From NCBI GenBank assembly GCA_030824585.1, contig JAVBXM010000237.1, positions 1-44,719 on the forward strand: a stretch of 44,719 bases of DNA, read 5' to 3'. The DNA is from Phaeospirillum sp. Its GTDB lineage: Bacteria > Pseudomonadota > Alphaproteobacteria > Rhodospirillales > Magnetospirillaceae. Below, piece by piece: positions 34,836-43,139 of the stretch. The first letter of the stretch is position 1; each line of letters opens with the position of its first letter. The notes under the pieces are model-generated. The model was not told the DNA's origin. It made no database searches and saw only the letters and a program-made list of their open reading frames with translations. The translations under genes were made by a program, and so were the position numbers.

Positions 34836-36131
34836 TCAGGCCGCCTTGCTGCCGCCGCCACGGCGCTTCTGCTCGATCATCTGGAAGTAGCTTTCCAGTC
34901 GGTTCTTGACGTTGGCAGCCGAGAAGTAGCGGGGGTCAACCAAATCGGTTTCAATGAAGGCGCCGGGCTTGCCGGTACGGCGTTCCACTTCCTTCATCAT
35001 CATCAGCTGGCCGGCGGAGAAGCTGTTGCAGCTCTTGATCGAGTTGATCAGCAGGCCATCGGCCTCGTACTCCTCGATATATTCGGCCAGCATGTCGACG
35101 CGGGTCGGCAGATTCAGGTTGGAGTATACGCCGATGACATAGTCGGCCAGGCTTTCCAGCGGATTATCTGGATCATGACGGAAGCCGTAATCATAGACTC
35201 CGCCGACCTTGGTGTAGCTGGACGCCACCACCACCGCGCCTTCATCAACGAACATCTGCCAGAATTCACGGAAGTGGGTCCAGTTGGGCGGGCCTTCGAC
35301 CACCAGACGGTATTTTTGGTCGGTGAGGACCGTTCCATCGGGCGTGACGAAGCCTTCCTTACGATCGATGCGGCCCTGAATTTCCTGGCGCAGCATCTTG
35401 TAGTAGTCGACGGCGTCCTGGGTGCCGCGAAAGGCGGTAAAGATCGGGCCGATGTAGTACACGCCGCCAAAATAGGAATCGATGGGGGACGGCTTGTTCT
35501 TGGCCGACTTGAGGCACCACACCAGATCATCCTCGGCCTTGGCAGAGGCCCGCATGTACTCACGCAGACGATCGATGTCGAATTTGACACCCGAAACCTG
35601 CTCCATGCCGGGAATGACCACTTCCTTCAGCTGCTTGATCACATAGTCGCGCATGTTCGAAGTGACCCGCCCGTCACCCTCGTAAGGCACGTGCAGCATG
35701 ATGGTGGGACACTTGTACTCTTCGCGAAGAAGCTCGAACCACTTCATGAAAGTGTAGCAGCCGGTGTAGCAGAGCATCAGCATGTCGGGGGCCGGAAAAG
35801 GCTTGCCGTTGGGGGCGATGTTGCCCTTGGACATCATTCCGATGTCAGCCTTCACGTAGGTGCAGACATCCTCTGAATGTCCGCTCTTCTCCGCCTCCAT
35901 GATGTGCCCGCCAGAAATCTTCTTCATTCCATTCTGGATGGCGTTGATTTCGGGCAGATTGTTCAGGATACCGAAGGTCATGAATAACTCGTTCAGATTC
36001 CCAGGAACAAAGGTGGACGACACCTTCCGCCCCGTCTCATGCTTGGACGTGATCGCGTCGTAGTTGCGGGCAATCATTTCCTTTTGCTTCAGCATGGAGG
36101 CTTCTTTGACGACACTCTTATCGGCAGCCAT
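34836..36131 (-). CDS. bcrB: Benzoyl-CoA reductase subunit B
   Basis: A 431-residue HgdB-family protein. Features are MLCYTGCYTFMKWFELL, MLHVPYEGDGRVTSNMRDYV, YFGGVYYIGPIFTAFRGTQD, RLVVEGPPNWTHFREFWQMF and NSIKSCNSFSAGQLMMMKEV; the Cys in the first and last are expected iron-sulfur ligands. With BcrC it forms the electron-accepting, substrate-binding half of the reductase. Start ATG 36131 with AAGGATG upstream. In Thauera the order is bcrC-B-A-D in one block; here bcrB is carried in the transport/ligase operon, before the ligase gene, and apart from bcrC, bcrA and bcrD. Confidence 0.93.
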   Translation of the reverse strand: MAADKSVVKEASMLKQKEMIARNYDAITSKHETGRKVSSTFVPGNLNELFMTFGILNNLPEINAIQNGMKKISGGHIMEAEKSGHSEDVCTYVKADIGMMSKGNIAPNGKPFPAPDMLMLCYTGCYTFMKWFELLREEYKCPTIMLHVPYEGDGRVTSNMRDYVIKQLKEVVIPGMEQVSGVKFDIDRLREYMRASAKAEDDLVWCLKSAKNKPSPIDSYFGGVYYIGPIFTAFRGTQDAVDYYKMLRQEIQGRIDRKEGFVTPDGTVLTDQKYRLVVEGPPNWTHFREFWQMFVDEGAVVVASSYTKVGGVYDYGFRHDPDNPLESLADYVIGVYSNLNLPTRVDMLAEYIEEYEADGLLINSIKSCNSFSAGQLMMMKEVERRTGKPGAFIETDLVDPRYFSAANVKNRLESYFQMIEQKRRGGGSKAA

Positions 36132-36169
36132 GACTTTTTCATCCTTGTTCGAGTTAAGCGCGCGCCGCG

Positions 36170-37354
36170 TCAGGCGATTTTGCATCCCGTTCCGGGGTCG
36201 TTAACCGCCTTTTGGGCCACGCCCAGGACGACTTCCTTTCCGCCTTTCACTTGGCGGAGATAGACGTCCTGAATGGGATTGTGGGACTTGGAGAGGATGA
36301 AGGTTCCGCGCGGGCTCTTGATTTCGGCCTTTTCCATGGCGGCGATGATTGCAGCCTTGGCACCGGCGTCACCTTTCGCAGCCTCCAGACCGACGGCCAT
36401 CAACTGGCCCGCGTCATACCCCTGGACGGCATAGAAGTCGGCTTCCTTGCCATAGGCGGCCTTGTACGCAGCCCGGAACTTGTGGTTCTCCGGATTGTCT
36501 AGCGCGTCGGCGTAATGCAGGGTAGTGAGGATACCTTCTGCCGCCTCGGCGTAATCCGGCAGAACACCGTCGGTGAGGAATCCCGGCCCCAGCAGCGGAA
36601 TGGACTTCAAGCCGACGGCAGCGTAGTCCTTAATAAACTTCGAGGCCCCCGACCCGGCGAAGAAGGCATAAACCGCGTCGGGCTTCAACGAGGCGATTTC
36701 GGTCAGATGGGCCTGGAACTCGGTGTCCGGAAATGGCAGGGCCATCTGCTTGACCACCTTGCCGCCCAGGTCGGTGAAGCGATCGACGAAGGCGTTGATC
36801 ATCTCTTCGCCCGCCGCATACTTCCAGGTGATGGTGACGACGTTCTTGTAGCCGCGATCGATAGCCACTTTGCCCATGGGGGCGTTGGCCTGCCAATTGC
36901 TGAACGATGTCCGGAAGATGTTCTTGGCGCAAAGCGGCCCCGTGGCCGCGTTGAATCCGGCATTCGGGATAATAGTCAGAACTTCGGTTTCACGGGCGAC
37001 CTTGACCATGCCCATGGCCACTCCGGAATGCACGGGGCCGACCAGAAAATCCACCTTCTCGCCTGTCACCAACCGGTGGGTGTTCTCCGGGCCTTTGGCC
37101 GGATTGGATTCGTCATCGACCATGACGAACTCGACCTCGCGGCCGGCGATCTTCCCGCCGCGTTCCGCAAGGGCCAGCTTGATGCCGTTGGTAACGCCGA
37201 TCCCGGGACCGGCATAGGCCCCGCCATGAGACAACAGCAACCCGACCTTTATTTTGGCCTGCTGGCCGATGGCGAAGCGCGTCGGAACAAAGCCCAAGGC
37301 CGCAGCCCCGGCGATTCCCGTCAAAACCGACCGACGATTTAAAGGACCAAACAT
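36170..37354 (-). CDS. ABC transporter substrate-binding protein (Liv-type)
   Basis: A 394-residue periplasmic binding protein of the branched-chain amino acid/aromatic acid (Peripla_BP_6) class. The signal peptide MFGPLNRRSVLTGIAGAAAL has a twin-arginine motif followed by an Ala-rich stretch, so export may go through Tat. The mature part begins AKIKVGLLLSHGGAYAGPGI. It should catch an aromatic acid and hand it to the LivHMGF-type transporter encoded divergently at 38290-41603. It is the first gene of the long minus-strand operon, and the operator at 37393 covers its promoter. Confidence 0.9.
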   Translation of the reverse strand: MFGPLNRRSVLTGIAGAAALGFVPTRFAIGQQAKIKVGLLLSHGGAYAGPGIGVTNGIKLALAERGGKIAGREVEFVMVDDESNPAKGPENTHRLVTGEKVDFLVGPVHSGVAMGMVKVARETEVLTIIPNAGFNAATGPLCAKNIFRTSFSNWQANAPMGKVAIDRGYKNVVTITWKYAAGEEMINAFVDRFTDLGGKVVKQMALPFPDTEFQAHLTEIASLKPDAVYAFFAGSGASKFIKDYAAVGLKSIPLLGPGFLTDGVLPDYAEAAEGILTTLHYADALDNPENHKFRAAYKAAYGKEADFYAVQGYDAGQLMAVGLEAAKGDAGAKAAIIAAMEKAEIKSPRGTFILSKSHNPIQDVYLRQVKGGKEVVLGVAQKAVNDPGTGCKIA

Positions 37355-37386
37355 GTTCCCCTCCCTGGGCAGCCCGCATAATTAGG

Positions 37387-37415
37387 TTTACAACATACTG
37401 GTTGACTGGTATGTG
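37387..37415 (+). promoter_or_regulatory. Promoter of the SDR/ABC transporter operon
   Basis: TTTACA (37387-37392) and TATGTG (37410-37415) are 17 bases apart. The start codon of the SDR is at 37446 with AGGGAGG in front. Operator 3 fills the space between the two boxes. Confidence 0.6.
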
Positions 37416-37419
37416 TCAA
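37392..37419 (-). promoter_or_regulatory. Promoter of the binding-protein/bcrB operon
   Basis: On the minus strand a perfect TTGACA (37419-37414) and TATGTT (37397-37392) are 16 bases apart. This leaves about 30 bases of leader before ATG 37354. It overlaps the plus-strand promoter and operator 3, so one bound repressor could shut both directions. Confidence 0.7.
37393..37414. promoter_or_regulatory. TetR operator 3 (ATAC-N10-GTAT)
   Basis: A 22-bp palindrome starting ACATACTGG and ending CTGGTATGT, with ATAC and GTAT spaced by ten bases. It lies between the divergent promoters of the transport/SDR and the binding-protein/bcrB/ligase operons. Confidence 0.87.
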
Positions 37420-37445
37420 GCGTCGTTATCGCAGGGAGGCCACAA

Positions 37446-38207
37446 ATGGATCCGATGGGTGTTGCCGCATTAGTGGTTGGAGGGGCGTCCGGACTGGGCG
37501 AAGCCGTGGCAAGAGCCCTTGCTCATGAAGGAGCAAAGGTTGCCATCCTGGACCGTGAGGCCGACAAGGCAGGAGTTGTCGCAAGGGAAATCGGCGGCTT
37601 TTCCAATTCCTGCGACGTCACCAACACGGAAAGCCTTGAGACCGCCATCACTTCAGCCCGGACGGCCCACGGCCCGGCTCGCATCGTCGTCAATTGCGCG
37701 GGCATTGCCCCGGCGGGAAAGATCTTTGGCCGCAAGGGAGCGTTGCCGCTGGACGATTTCGCCCGCGTCATCAACATCAACCTGGTCGGATCCTTCAATG
37801 TCATGCGTCTGGCCGTGGCTGACATGATGGGATTGGAGCCCATCAGCGGCGGCGAGCGCGGCGTGATCATCAACACCGCCTCCATTGCCGCCTTCGAAGG
37901 CCAGGTCGGTCAGTGCGCCTACGCGGCATCCAAGGGAGGGGTCGCCTCCATGATTCTGCCCGCAGCCCGTGAATTGGCACGATCGGGAATCCGCGTTCTC
38001 GCCATTGCCCCAGGTGTCTTCGGCACCCCGATGGTAACCGGCATGCCAACTGAGGTGCAGGATTCCCTGACCGCCAAGACTCTGTTCCCCCATCGATTGG
38101 GAGAGCCAAGGGAATACGCGGCACTCGCCCTCCATATGATCGAGAACCAGATGCTGAACGGGTCAACCATTCGACTGGATGGGGCCATGAGAATGGAGGC
38201 CAGCTGA
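37446..38207 (+). CDS. Short-chain dehydrogenase, HSD10 / 2-methyl-3-hydroxyacyl-CoA type
   Basis: A 253-residue SDR. The NAD motif is VVGGASGLGEAVARAL, and the catalytic Ser146, Tyr159 and Lys163 lie in INTASIAAFEGQVGQCAYAASKGG, the pattern of type II 3-hydroxyacyl-CoA dehydrogenases (HSD17B10-like). These oxidise 3-hydroxyacyl-CoAs and in isoleucine breakdown prefer the 2-methyl form. An upstream GTG is in frame, but AGGGAGG before ATG 37446 decides the start. It is the first gene before the ABC transporter. In this cluster it would fit the oxidation of a 2-methyl-3-hydroxyacyl-CoA from the ring. Confidence 0.87.
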   Translation: MDPMGVAALVVGGASGLGEAVARALAHEGAKVAILDREADKAGVVAREIGGFSNSCDVTNTESLETAITSARTAHGPARIVVNCAGIAPAGKIFGRKGALPLDDFARVININLVGSFNVMRLAVADMMGLEPISGGERGVIINTASIAAFEGQVGQCAYAASKGGVASMILPAARELARSGIRVLAIAPGVFGTPMVTGMPTEVQDSLTAKTLFPHRLGEPREYAALALHMIENQMLNGSTIRLDGAMRMEAS

Positions 38208-38289
38208 CAGCGGTTTGAATTTCCGCCGCACAGATCACCGAAAAGGTGACGGTCCATAGCGGCACGAGGCTTCTGCTTGGAGAGTAAAC
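38208..38289 (+). promoter_or_regulatory. SDR-to-livH gap with a small hairpin
   Basis: The 82-base gap has a TCACC-GAAAA-GGTGA hairpin (38236-38250) without a U-run, so it is not a clear terminator. GGAGAG lies before the livH ATG. It may lower or stabilise the distal message. Confidence 0.35.
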
Positions 38290-39150
38290 ATGGATATCTG
38301 GATGGCTCTCATCCAGATGCTGAACGGCATTCAGTACGGCTTGCTGCTGTTTTTGGTGGCAAGCGGTCTGACGCTGATATTCGGCATCATGGGAATTATA
38401 AACCTGGCCCACGGCGCTTTCTACATGCTGGGGGCCTATCTGGCGTGGTGGCTGGCCGGGATTACCGGCAGCCTGGGAGCGGCGGTGCTGCTGTCGCTGC
38501 CCTTGGCGGCAGGCATCGGGTATGCCATCGAGGTGCTGCTGGTCCGAGCGCTCTACAAGCGCGACCACCTGGACCAAGTGCTGTTGACCTACGGCCTGAT
38601 CCTGATCTTCAACGAAGCCCAGCGTGTCTTCTGGGGCAACGATGTCCACGGTGTCGCGGCGCCAGCGATGCTCGACTGGTCAATCAAACTCACCGACACC
38701 TTGTCCTACCCGGTCTATCGGCTAGCGCTGTCTGGTGTCTGTGGCGTGCTGGCAGTAGCCATGTATTTGGTCATATCCAAAACCCGCTTCGGCATGTGGG
38801 TGCGGGCCGGGGCCTCCAACCGCGACATGGTTGCCGCGCTGGGCATCGACGTGAAGCTGCTGTTCGGGCTGGTGTTCGCGGTGGGCGCCGCCCTGGCCGG
38901 GCTGGCCGGCGCCATCTCCACCCCAATCTCCTCGGTGGCTCCGGGCATGGGCGACAACGTGCTGATCCTGTGTTTCGTGGTGGTGGTGATCGGCGGCGTT
39001 GGCTCGGTCAAGGGCGCCTTCCTGGGTGCCATGCTGATCGGCCTGGCGGACACCTTCGGGAAGGTGTTCGTTCCCGACTTCGCCAGTTTCACGGTTTACG
39101 GCGTCATGGCGGCGGTGCTGCTGTGGAAGCCCAAGGGGCTGTTCTCATGA
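38290..39150 (+). CDS. livH: ABC transporter permease, LivH type
   Basis: A 286-residue inner-membrane permease with about eight hydrophobic segments (for example LNGIQYGLLLFLVASGLTLI and FGIMGIINLAHGAFYMLGAY). GIINLAHGAFY and GIDVKLLFGLVFAVGAALAGLAG are landmarks of LivH. It forms one half of the channel for the acid bound by the substrate-binding protein encoded at 36170. Its stop overlaps the LivM start as ATGA. Confidence 0.9.
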   Translation: MDIWMALIQMLNGIQYGLLLFLVASGLTLIFGIMGIINLAHGAFYMLGAYLAWWLAGITGSLGAAVLLSLPLAAGIGYAIEVLLVRALYKRDHLDQVLLTYGLILIFNEAQRVFWGNDVHGVAAPAMLDWSIKLTDTLSYPVYRLALSGVCGVLAVAMYLVISKTRFGMWVRAGASNRDMVAALGIDVKLLFGLVFAVGAALAGLAGAISTPISSVAPGMGDNVLILCFVVVVIGGVGSVKGAFLGAMLIGLADTFGKVFVPDFASFTVYGVMAAVLLWKPKGLFS

Positions 39151-40139
39151 TCTCGACCTCGGTTCCCAAACGTCTCGCCATCCTGCTGCTGGCAGTCTTG
39201 ACCGTCCTGGCGCTGTTTCCTGTCTGGGGCAAGCTGGTGTTCGCCGCCAAATTCGCCTTCCTGATGCAGAAGCTCACCGGCATCATGATCCTGGCGATTC
39301 TCGCCATGAGCCTGGATCTGCTGGTGGGCATGGCCGGGCTGGTCAGCTTTGGGCACGCTGCCTTCTTCGGCCTGGGCGGCTACATGCTGGCCATGCTGAG
39401 CCCGCAATACGAGGCCGCCAATCTGTGGCTGGTGCTGCCAGCGGCTGTGGCGACCTCCGCGTTGGCGGCCACCGTGGTGGGTTTTTTGTCCATCCGCTCC
39501 TCGGGCATCTACTTCATCATGGTGACGCTGGCCTTCGGTCAGATGGGCTTCTACTTCTTCAACGATTCCAAGGCTGCCGGCGGCTCCGACGGAGCCTATG
39601 TCCATGTCAAACCGGCGGTGGAGGCTTTTGGCGTCACGCTGCTGGACTTGGACCAGAAGCTCACCTTCTTCTATGTGGCACTAGGCGCCATGGTGGCTGT
39701 CTACGCCTTTCTCAAGGTACTTCTGGCCTCACCATTCGGCCGGGTGGTTTCTGCCATCGGGGTCAACGAAAACCGGGTGCAGGGGCTTGGCTTCAACCCC
39801 AGGGCCTACAAGCTGGCCGCCTTCGTCATCGCGGGCGGAGTGGCCGGCCTGGCCGGCTTCCTCGCCGCCAGCCAGTACGGCTTCGTCAATCCCGCCATGC
39901 TGGGCTGGCACCAGTCGGGCCACGTGCTGGTGATGGTGATCCTGGGCGGCATGGGCACCCTGTTCGGTCCAGTCCTGGGCGCCTTCATCCTGGAACTGGC
40001 CCACTTCGCCTTCGAGAGCATGACCGACCACTGGCTCTTGCCCATGGGCGCCCTGATCATCGCCATAGTTCTCCTCCTGCCCAAGGGAGTGGCGGGACTA
40101 TTGCTACAATGGGGCAAGGACAAGGAGGACGCGACATGA
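39147..40139 (+). CDS. livM: ABC transporter permease, LivM type
   Basis: A 330-residue permease, the partner of LivH. It has a short N-terminal hydrophobic segment and LDLLVGMAGLVSFGHAAFFG, then GGSDGAYVHVKPAVEA, followed by GLAGFLAASQYGFVNPAML and a conserved MVILGGMGTLFGPVLGAFIL. Start ATG 39147 overlaps the livH stop and its own stop overlaps livG, so the permease and ATPase genes are tightly coupled. Confidence 0.9.
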   Translation: MISTSVPKRLAILLLAVLTVLALFPVWGKLVFAAKFAFLMQKLTGIMILAILAMSLDLLVGMAGLVSFGHAAFFGLGGYMLAMLSPQYEAANLWLVLPAAVATSALAATVVGFLSIRSSGIYFIMVTLAFGQMGFYFFNDSKAAGGSDGAYVHVKPAVEAFGVTLLDLDQKLTFFYVALGAMVAVYAFLKVLLASPFGRVVSAIGVNENRVQGLGFNPRAYKLAAFVIAGGVAGLAGFLAASQYGFVNPAMLGWHQSGHVLVMVILGGMGTLFGPVLGAFILELAHFAFESMTDHWLLPMGALIIAIVLLLPKGVAGLLLQWGKDKEDAT

Positions 40140-40900
40140 GCCAGTCCGACTTCATCCTGGAAACCCGGGCGCTGACCAAGGTGTTCGGCGGTTTGGTCGC
40201 CAACTCCGAGGTAACCATCGGCTTTCGCGAGCGCCAGGCCCATGCGGTGATTGGGCCCAACGGCGCGGGAAAGAGCACATTTGTCAACCTGCTCACCGGC
40301 CATCTGACGCCGTCAGGCGGTCAGGTGCTGCTGAAGGGCGCCAACATCGCTGGCTTTCCTGCCCACAAGGTCTCGCGGCTGGGTATCGGGCGCAGCTACC
40401 AGAAGACCAACGTGTTCCCCAGCTTCACCTGTTTCGAGAACACCCGGCTGGCGGCACAGTCACGGCTTGCCACCTCCATGCGCTTCTTCCGTCCCGCCTG
40501 CTCGTACAAGGCGGTGTCCGAGCAGGCGGGATGTGCGCTGGAGGCTGCCGGATTAGGACCCAAGGCCAGTCGGATGGCGGGTGCCCTGTCCTATGGCGAG
40601 CAGCGCCAGTTGGAAATCGCCATGGTGCTGGCGACAGCCCCGGAAATCCTGGTCCTGGACGAGCCCCTGGCCGGCATGGGCAAGGAAGAGTCCGAGAAGA
40701 TGGTGGGCCTGCTGAAGGGGCTGGCCCGCGATTACACCCTGATCCTGGTGGAGCACGACATGGATGCGGTATTCGCCATCGCCGAGGTGCTGTCCGTAAT
40801 GGTCAACGGCACGCTGCTGGAAAGCGGGCCACTGGAGCAGGTGCGGGCCAGCAGAGCGGTGCAGGACGCCTATCTCGGCGACGGCGCGGAGGCGTACTGA
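40136..40900 (+). CDS. livG: ABC transporter ATPase, LivG type
   Basis: A 254-residue ATPase. Walker A is GPNGAGKST, the signature is LSYGEQRQLEIAMVLA and Walker B ILVLDEPLAGMGKEES, followed by the switch His in LVEHDMDAV. The start overlaps the livM stop. It drives import of the aromatic acid with LivF. Confidence 0.92.
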   Translation: MSQSDFILETRALTKVFGGLVANSEVTIGFRERQAHAVIGPNGAGKSTFVNLLTGHLTPSGGQVLLKGANIAGFPAHKVSRLGIGRSYQKTNVFPSFTCFENTRLAAQSRLATSMRFFRPACSYKAVSEQAGCALEAAGLGPKASRMAGALSYGEQRQLEIAMVLATAPEILVLDEPLAGMGKEESEKMVGLLKGLARDYTLILVEHDMDAVFAIAEVLSVMVNGTLLESGPLEQVRASRAVQDAYLGDGAEAY

Positions 40901-40901
40901 C

Positions 40902-41603
40902 ATGCTGAACGCCACCGGCATCCACACTTATTACGGCAATGCCCAGGTGCTGCACGGCATCGACTTCCATGTGGCGGAAGGCGAGACCGTCGCGCTCATG
41001 GGCCGCAATGGCATGGGCAAGTCGACCCTACTGAAAAGCATGCTGGGCATCGTAGCTCCCCGCCGGGGCAAGGTGAGGGTGAACGGCGTCGACGTCACCG
41101 GCCATGAGACATCGTCCATCATCCGACGCGGGCTGTCCTATGTGCCCGAGGGACGCGGGATGTTCCACAATCTAAGTGTGCGCGAGCACCTATTGATGGC
41201 GGCCAGGCCCGGCATCGACGGCAGGCGCGACTGGACCTTCGACCGAGTGCTGGAGACCTTCCCTCGCCTAGCAGAGCGACTGGACAACTTAGGCACGCAT
41301 CTCTCAGGTGGCGAGCAGCAGATGCTGTCCATCGGCCGCGCTCTGATGACCAATCCCCGGCTGCTCATCCTGGACGAAGCCACCGAAGGGTTGGCTCCGC
41401 TAATCCGACGCGACATCTGGCACACCATCCGCGCCATCAAGGCCACCGGCATTGCCTCCATCATCGTCGACAAGAATGTGAACGTCCTCCTCGATTTTGC
41501 TGATCGCGGGGTCATCCTGGTCAAGGGCGAAGTGGTCTGTGACGGTCCGGCAAAAGCCATCAAACAAGATAAGTCCACCCTATCCACCCATATCGGCATC
41601 TGA
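40902..41603 (+). CDS. livF: ABC transporter ATPase, LivF type
   Basis: A 233-residue ATPase with Walker [10 protein letters not shown], signature [16 protein letters not shown] and Walker [16 protein letters not shown]. It is one base after livG and is the last complete gene of the catabolic cluster on this strand. The next gene, a broken chemoreceptor, starts nine bases on and may be read with it. Confidence 0.92.
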   Translation: MLNATGIHTYYGNAQVLHGIDFHVAEGETVALMGRNGMGKSTLLKSMLGIVAPRRGKVRVNGVDVTGHETSSIIRRGLSYVPEGRGMFHNLSVREHLLMAARPGIDGRRDWTFDRVLETFPRLAERLDNLGTHLSGGEQQMLSIGRALMTNPRLLILDEATEGLAPLIRRDIWHTIRAIKATGIASIIVDKNVNVLLDFADRGVILVKGEVVCDGPAKAIKQDKSTLSTHIGI

Positions 41604-41612
41604 GCTTGGGGA

Positions 41613-42895
41613 ATGATCATGCGCCCATCGCTCGCCAACATGAATATTTCGATCAAGGTGTACGCTACCCCGGTTCTGCTGATGGCATCGCTGATCATCT
41701 TGCTGGGCGTGTTCTTGCTTGGAATGTCTCGGCAATCGACCGCCTTATCGGATCTGCGCGCGGCGTCTTTCGAGCGAGCCAGATTCGCAGCCGAAGTCGA
41801 ACGCCTATGGTGGTTGTCGCCAGAGCCATAACCGGCCCGGTCAATCACCTCACGGATGCCATGGTTGGGTATGCGGCGGGGGATCTGTCGGCTGAAACGC
41901 CACTCCTGGACCGCCGCGATGAAATTGGAGCCATGGCGCGGGCTGTGGCGGTCTTTGTCGATGGCCTCAAACACACCGCCGAACTGGAAAAAAAGCAGCG
42001 CCATCTCAGAGAAGCGATGGCGGAGAAAGCCCGTGAACGAGAAATCCACATTGCCGCGTTCGATGCTTCCATGGACGAGGTTCTTGCCTCAGTCATGCAA
42101 ACCGTCGCCAGCGTCCGAGATGTCTCTGATCAGCTGGAAGGGAATGTGCAGCAAGCCACATCCCGAGCATCAACCGTGGCGGCGCGAGCCGGAGAGGCGT
42201 CAAGCGACGTAAACACCGTCGTCAGCGCGGCAGAACAACTGGGCCTGTCGGTCTCGGAAATCTCCCAACAGGTTTCCATGACTGCCGCCATCGCGGGAGA
42301 GGCCGTCCATGGCGCGCAAACAGCAAACAATTCGGTCGGTAGCCTGGAAGACGCATCGCGGCGAATCGGTGAGATCGTCACCCTCATTAACCATATTGCA
42401 CACCAGACCAACCTCCTCGCTCTAAATGCCACCATCGAAGCGGCCAGGGCCGGCGATGCGGGCAAGGGATTCGCCGTTGTTGCGGGTGAAGTTAAGAATC
42501 TCGCCAACCAAACAGCGAAAGCCACCGAAGGAATCGCAGGCCAAGTCAGCGGCATCCAATCTGTTAGCCGAGAGGCGGCAAACATCATCAGACATGTCGG
42601 AGAAACCATCACCCGCGTCAATGACATCGTCGTTGGGATCGCCTCGGCCGTTGAGGAGCAGTCGGCAGCCACGCAAGAAATCGTCCGCTCAATCCAGCAG
42701 ATTGCCATCGGAAATTCCGACATCACCAGCAACATTGCCGATGTGTCCCTTGCGACCGAAGCCACTGGCCAGATCACCACCATGATGCTGTCGGCAGCGG
42801 GGGATCTATCGGCTCAGACTGAAGGGCTCCGCAAGGAAATCGCGGGTTTTCTAAGCAAGGTCAGGGACGAAACAACCGCGGAAATAAGGATCTGA
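41613..42895 (+). pseudogene. Chemoreceptor (MCP) with internal deletion and frame change
   Basis: The first frame (41613-41831) has an N-terminal membrane segment ([20 protein letters not shown]) and the beginning of a periplasmic domain, then runs out of frame near AEVERLWW. A second frame (open from ATG 41807 to 42895, 362 residues) starts in the HAMP domain ([20 protein letters not shown]), then a long coiled coil, the conserved hairpin tip ([20 protein letters not shown]), and [15 protein letters not shown]. The rest of the ligand domain and the second membrane helix are missing, so about 100-150 residues were lost with a frame change near 41800. A soluble HAMP-signalling fragment could still be made. 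It lies beside the transporter, suggesting loss of chemotaxis to the aromatic acid. Confidence 0.8.
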
Positions 42896-42901
42896 CCCGA
42901 T

Positions 42902-43129
42902 ATGCCACTCTTTTTTGATGACGAAATCGAACGGCTTCGAGTCGCCTTGGAGGCCGAGATCGCAGGCATATGCTTCGACTGGAACGAAGGCGCCCAGGCA
43001 GCCCTTCGACTCGCGGAGCTATACCCGGACATCGCCACCACCATGCGCGAGGTCGCAGCCCGGATGAAGGCACGCCAGTGCGACAACATCATGAATCCAA
43101 ATTATTCGACAGGTGGGAGCGCAAAATGA
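42902..43129 (+). CDS. Small hypothetical protein, 75 residues
   Basis: An acidic small protein starting MPLFFDDEIERLRVALEAEI, with IAGICFDWNEGAQAALRLAE and ELYPDIATTMREVAARMKAR, all helical. AAGGA lies upstream of ATG 42902, and the gene follows the MCP fragment by six bases. I recognise no family. It could be a small partner of the receptor or an island gene. Confidence 0.5.
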   Translation: MPLFFDDEIERLRVALEAEIAGICFDWNEGAQAALRLAELYPDIATTMREVAARMKARQCDNIMNPNYSTGGSAK

Positions 43130-43139
43130 GCAATTACAA

